The translations under genes and the position numbers were made by a program. Below the pieces are notes generated by a model. That model was not told the DNA's origin. It ran no database searches and saw only the letters and a list, made by a program, of their open reading frames with translations. Positions 11,437 through 12,384 of a stretch of 12,384 bases of DNA are shown piece by piece. Source of the DNA: Actinomycetota bacterium (GTDB taxonomy: Bacteria; Actinomycetota; Acidimicrobiia; Acidimicrobiales; Microtrichaceae); the NCBI GenBank assembly GCA_009700815.1, contig WLLG01000030.1:1-12384 (forward strand), written 5' to 3'. The first letter of the stretch is position 1. Every line of letters begins with the position of its first letter.

Positions 11437-12384
11437 TCACTCGGCCTCCCGTTGGGGAGGCTGAGTCGCGAATGGGCCGCGTACGACTGGAATTGTGAGC
11501 GAAACACGTGTCCCGATTCTTCTCAAGTGACCGGTTGCCGTCCGAGTTTCACCTGCGGCAGCTTGTTCATCGGCAGGAGCGAAGCTGATCTTGCCCTCGA
11601 GTTCAGAGATCAAACCCGTAACAATCGATAGCCCCAAACTCGGCCTTCGCTCAGGGTCAGCCTCGCCGCTCATACCAACCCCGTCGTCGATGACATCAAC
11701 GCGAAGAACGCCAGCGCCCTGAAGCATCTCGATGCGGACCTTCGGTAGTTCCTCTGACATGAGCAGGCCAGGCGGGTACGCGTGGTCCACGATGTTCTGC
11801 AGTAACTCGGTCAGAACAACTGCTAGCGATGTAGCAGTTGGGGAAGGCAGATTCCCGGACTCGCCGATCATCTCAAAGCTGAGAGGGCGATCCGGCGAGG
11901 TCAACCCTTCTTCTACCATTCGCACAAGTGGGCGAAGGATCTCGGAGAAGTTGACTTCATCACCATCCTCTCGCGACAAGGTTTCGTGCACCCGGGCAAT
12001 CGAGCGAATTCTTCGGACCGACTCCTCGATAGCCGCCTTGGCCGAGGGCTCGGTCAAGCGGCGGCCCTGAAGCCGTAACAACGAGGAGATTGTCTGCAGG
12101 TTGTTCTTGACTCGATGATGAATCTCTCGGATAGTGGCATCTTTTGAAATCAGCAACCGATCGCGCATCTTGAGCTCAGAGATATCTCGCAGAAGAACCA
12201 AGCCGCCGTCTACACGTGAAGCATTCAGCAGTGGAATACACCAAATCACCACGCAGACCTCGTTGCGCTCCACCTCTTCTGCTGCAGGTCGGGCAGTAAA
12301 GAACGCCCGATAGGTGGTGTCGTTCTCTACGCCAAGCTCAGTCAGGCTTGCCCCTTGAATGCGCCCCGAGATTCTCAGCCTCCG
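11437..12384 (-). CDS. pdtaS: PdtaS-type sensor histidine kinase (5' end outside window)
   Basis: The frame is open to the right edge, so the N-terminal part is missing; 315 residues are visible. The GTG at 12273 is internal, since the preceding 37 codons continue a plausible PAS-like domain. Counting from the window edge, about 1-65 is the end of a PAS-like sensor ('L-V-L-L-R-D-I-S-E-L'). 'E-I-H-H-R-V-K-N-N-L-Q-T' at 87-98 is the HisKA_2 phospho-acceptor box, and the HATPase domain has 'E-L-L-Q-N-I-V-D-H-A' (N197), 'D-D-G-V-G-M' (233-238) and 'G-L-S-I-V' (251-255). In mycobacteria PdtaS phosphorylates the ANTAR RNA-binding antiterminator PdtaR; no pdtaR gene lies in this window. There is no membrane helix in the visible part, as expected for the cytosolic PdtaS. 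The last codons fall in the shared hairpin with whiB1. Confidence 0.9.
   Translation of the reverse strand, partial: RRLRISGRIQGASLTELGVENDTTYRAFFTARPAAEEVERNEVCVVIWCIPLLNASRVDGGLVLLRDISELKMRDRLLISKDATIREIHHRVKNNLQTISSLLRLQGRRLTEPSAKAAIEESVRRIRSIARVHETLSREDGDEVNFSEILRPLVRMVEEGLTSPDRPLSFEMIGESGNLPSPTATSLAVVLTELLQNIVDHAYPPGLLMSEELPKVRIEMLQGAGVLRVDVIDDGVGMSGEADPERRPSLGLSIVTGLISELEGKISFAPADEQAAAGETRTATGHLRRIGTRVSLTIPVVRGPFATQPPQREAE
11439..11466. terminator. Strong hairpin between whiB1 and pdtaS, inside the pdtaS 3' end
   Basis: ACTCGGCCTCCC and GGGAGGCTGAGT form a 12-pair stem with one G-T pair and the 4-base loop GTTG. A further ATTC/GAAT pairing (11435-11438 with 11470-11473) lies beyond a 3-base bulge. 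It begins 48 bases after the whiB1 stop and, on the minus strand, covers the last pdtaS codons and stop. No T-run is present on either side, so it would be a bidirectional hairpin-only terminator of these convergent genes. Confidence 0.6.

Overview
The window looks like chromosomal DNA of a free-living, moderate-GC actinobacterium. The markers are a WhiB1-type Fe-S regulator, a PdtaS-type histidine kinase, an F420-dependent luciferase-like oxidoreductase, and the actinobacterial cassette of an MSMEG_4193-type phosphatase, a DUF3090 protein and a SCO1664-family kinase-like protein. No tRNA, rRNA, CRISPR array, insertion sequence, phage or plasmid function is visible. The exact genus cannot be read from the sequence.

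Layout. (1) 2-1854, +: the 3' end of a probably secreted beta-propeller-like protein, translationally coupled to a lipoprotein with a DUF2202/ferritin-like domain, closed by a long hairpin. (2) 2024-2827, +: a four-helix membrane protein of the DUF4239 type with a promoter that predicts a leaderless mRNA. (3) 2956-3765, +: a short-chain dehydrogenase, convergent with (4) 3842-4864, -: an F420 oxidoreductase of the MSMEG_2256 type. An 8-bp-period tandem repeat lies between them. (5) 4980-7130, +: a compact three-gene operon (histidine phosphatase, DUF3090, SCO1664-like) whose last protein has a very acidic N-terminal extension. (6) 7218-8995, -: etfB-etfA, with a clear intrinsic terminator facing the previous operon. 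(7) 9107-10081, +: a diacylglycerol kinase-family enzyme. (8) 10153-10887, -: a cytoplasmic glycerophosphodiester phosphodiesterase. (9) 11091-11390, +: WhiB1. (10) 11437-12384, -: PdtaS, running off the right edge.

The genes are mostly housekeeping and core actinobacterial. Electron transfer flavoprotein feeds electrons from acyl-CoA and related dehydrogenases to the respiratory chain. The SDR and the F420 enzyme are redox enzymes of unknown substrate. The kinase/phosphodiesterase genes suggest phospholipid or phosphoinositide turnover. WhiB1 and PdtaS are global regulators whose proximity, together with the DAG kinase-like gene, recalls the Rv3218-whiB1-pdtaS neighbourhood of Mycobacterium tuberculosis.

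No complete, obviously new system (defence, mobile, secondary metabolite) is visible. The least understood parts are the propeller/ferritin-like lipoprotein pair, the phosphatase-DUF3090-SCO1664 cassette with its acidic extension, and several unusual intergenic tracts: 8-bp tandem repeats and multi-frame stop-codon runs at gene ends.
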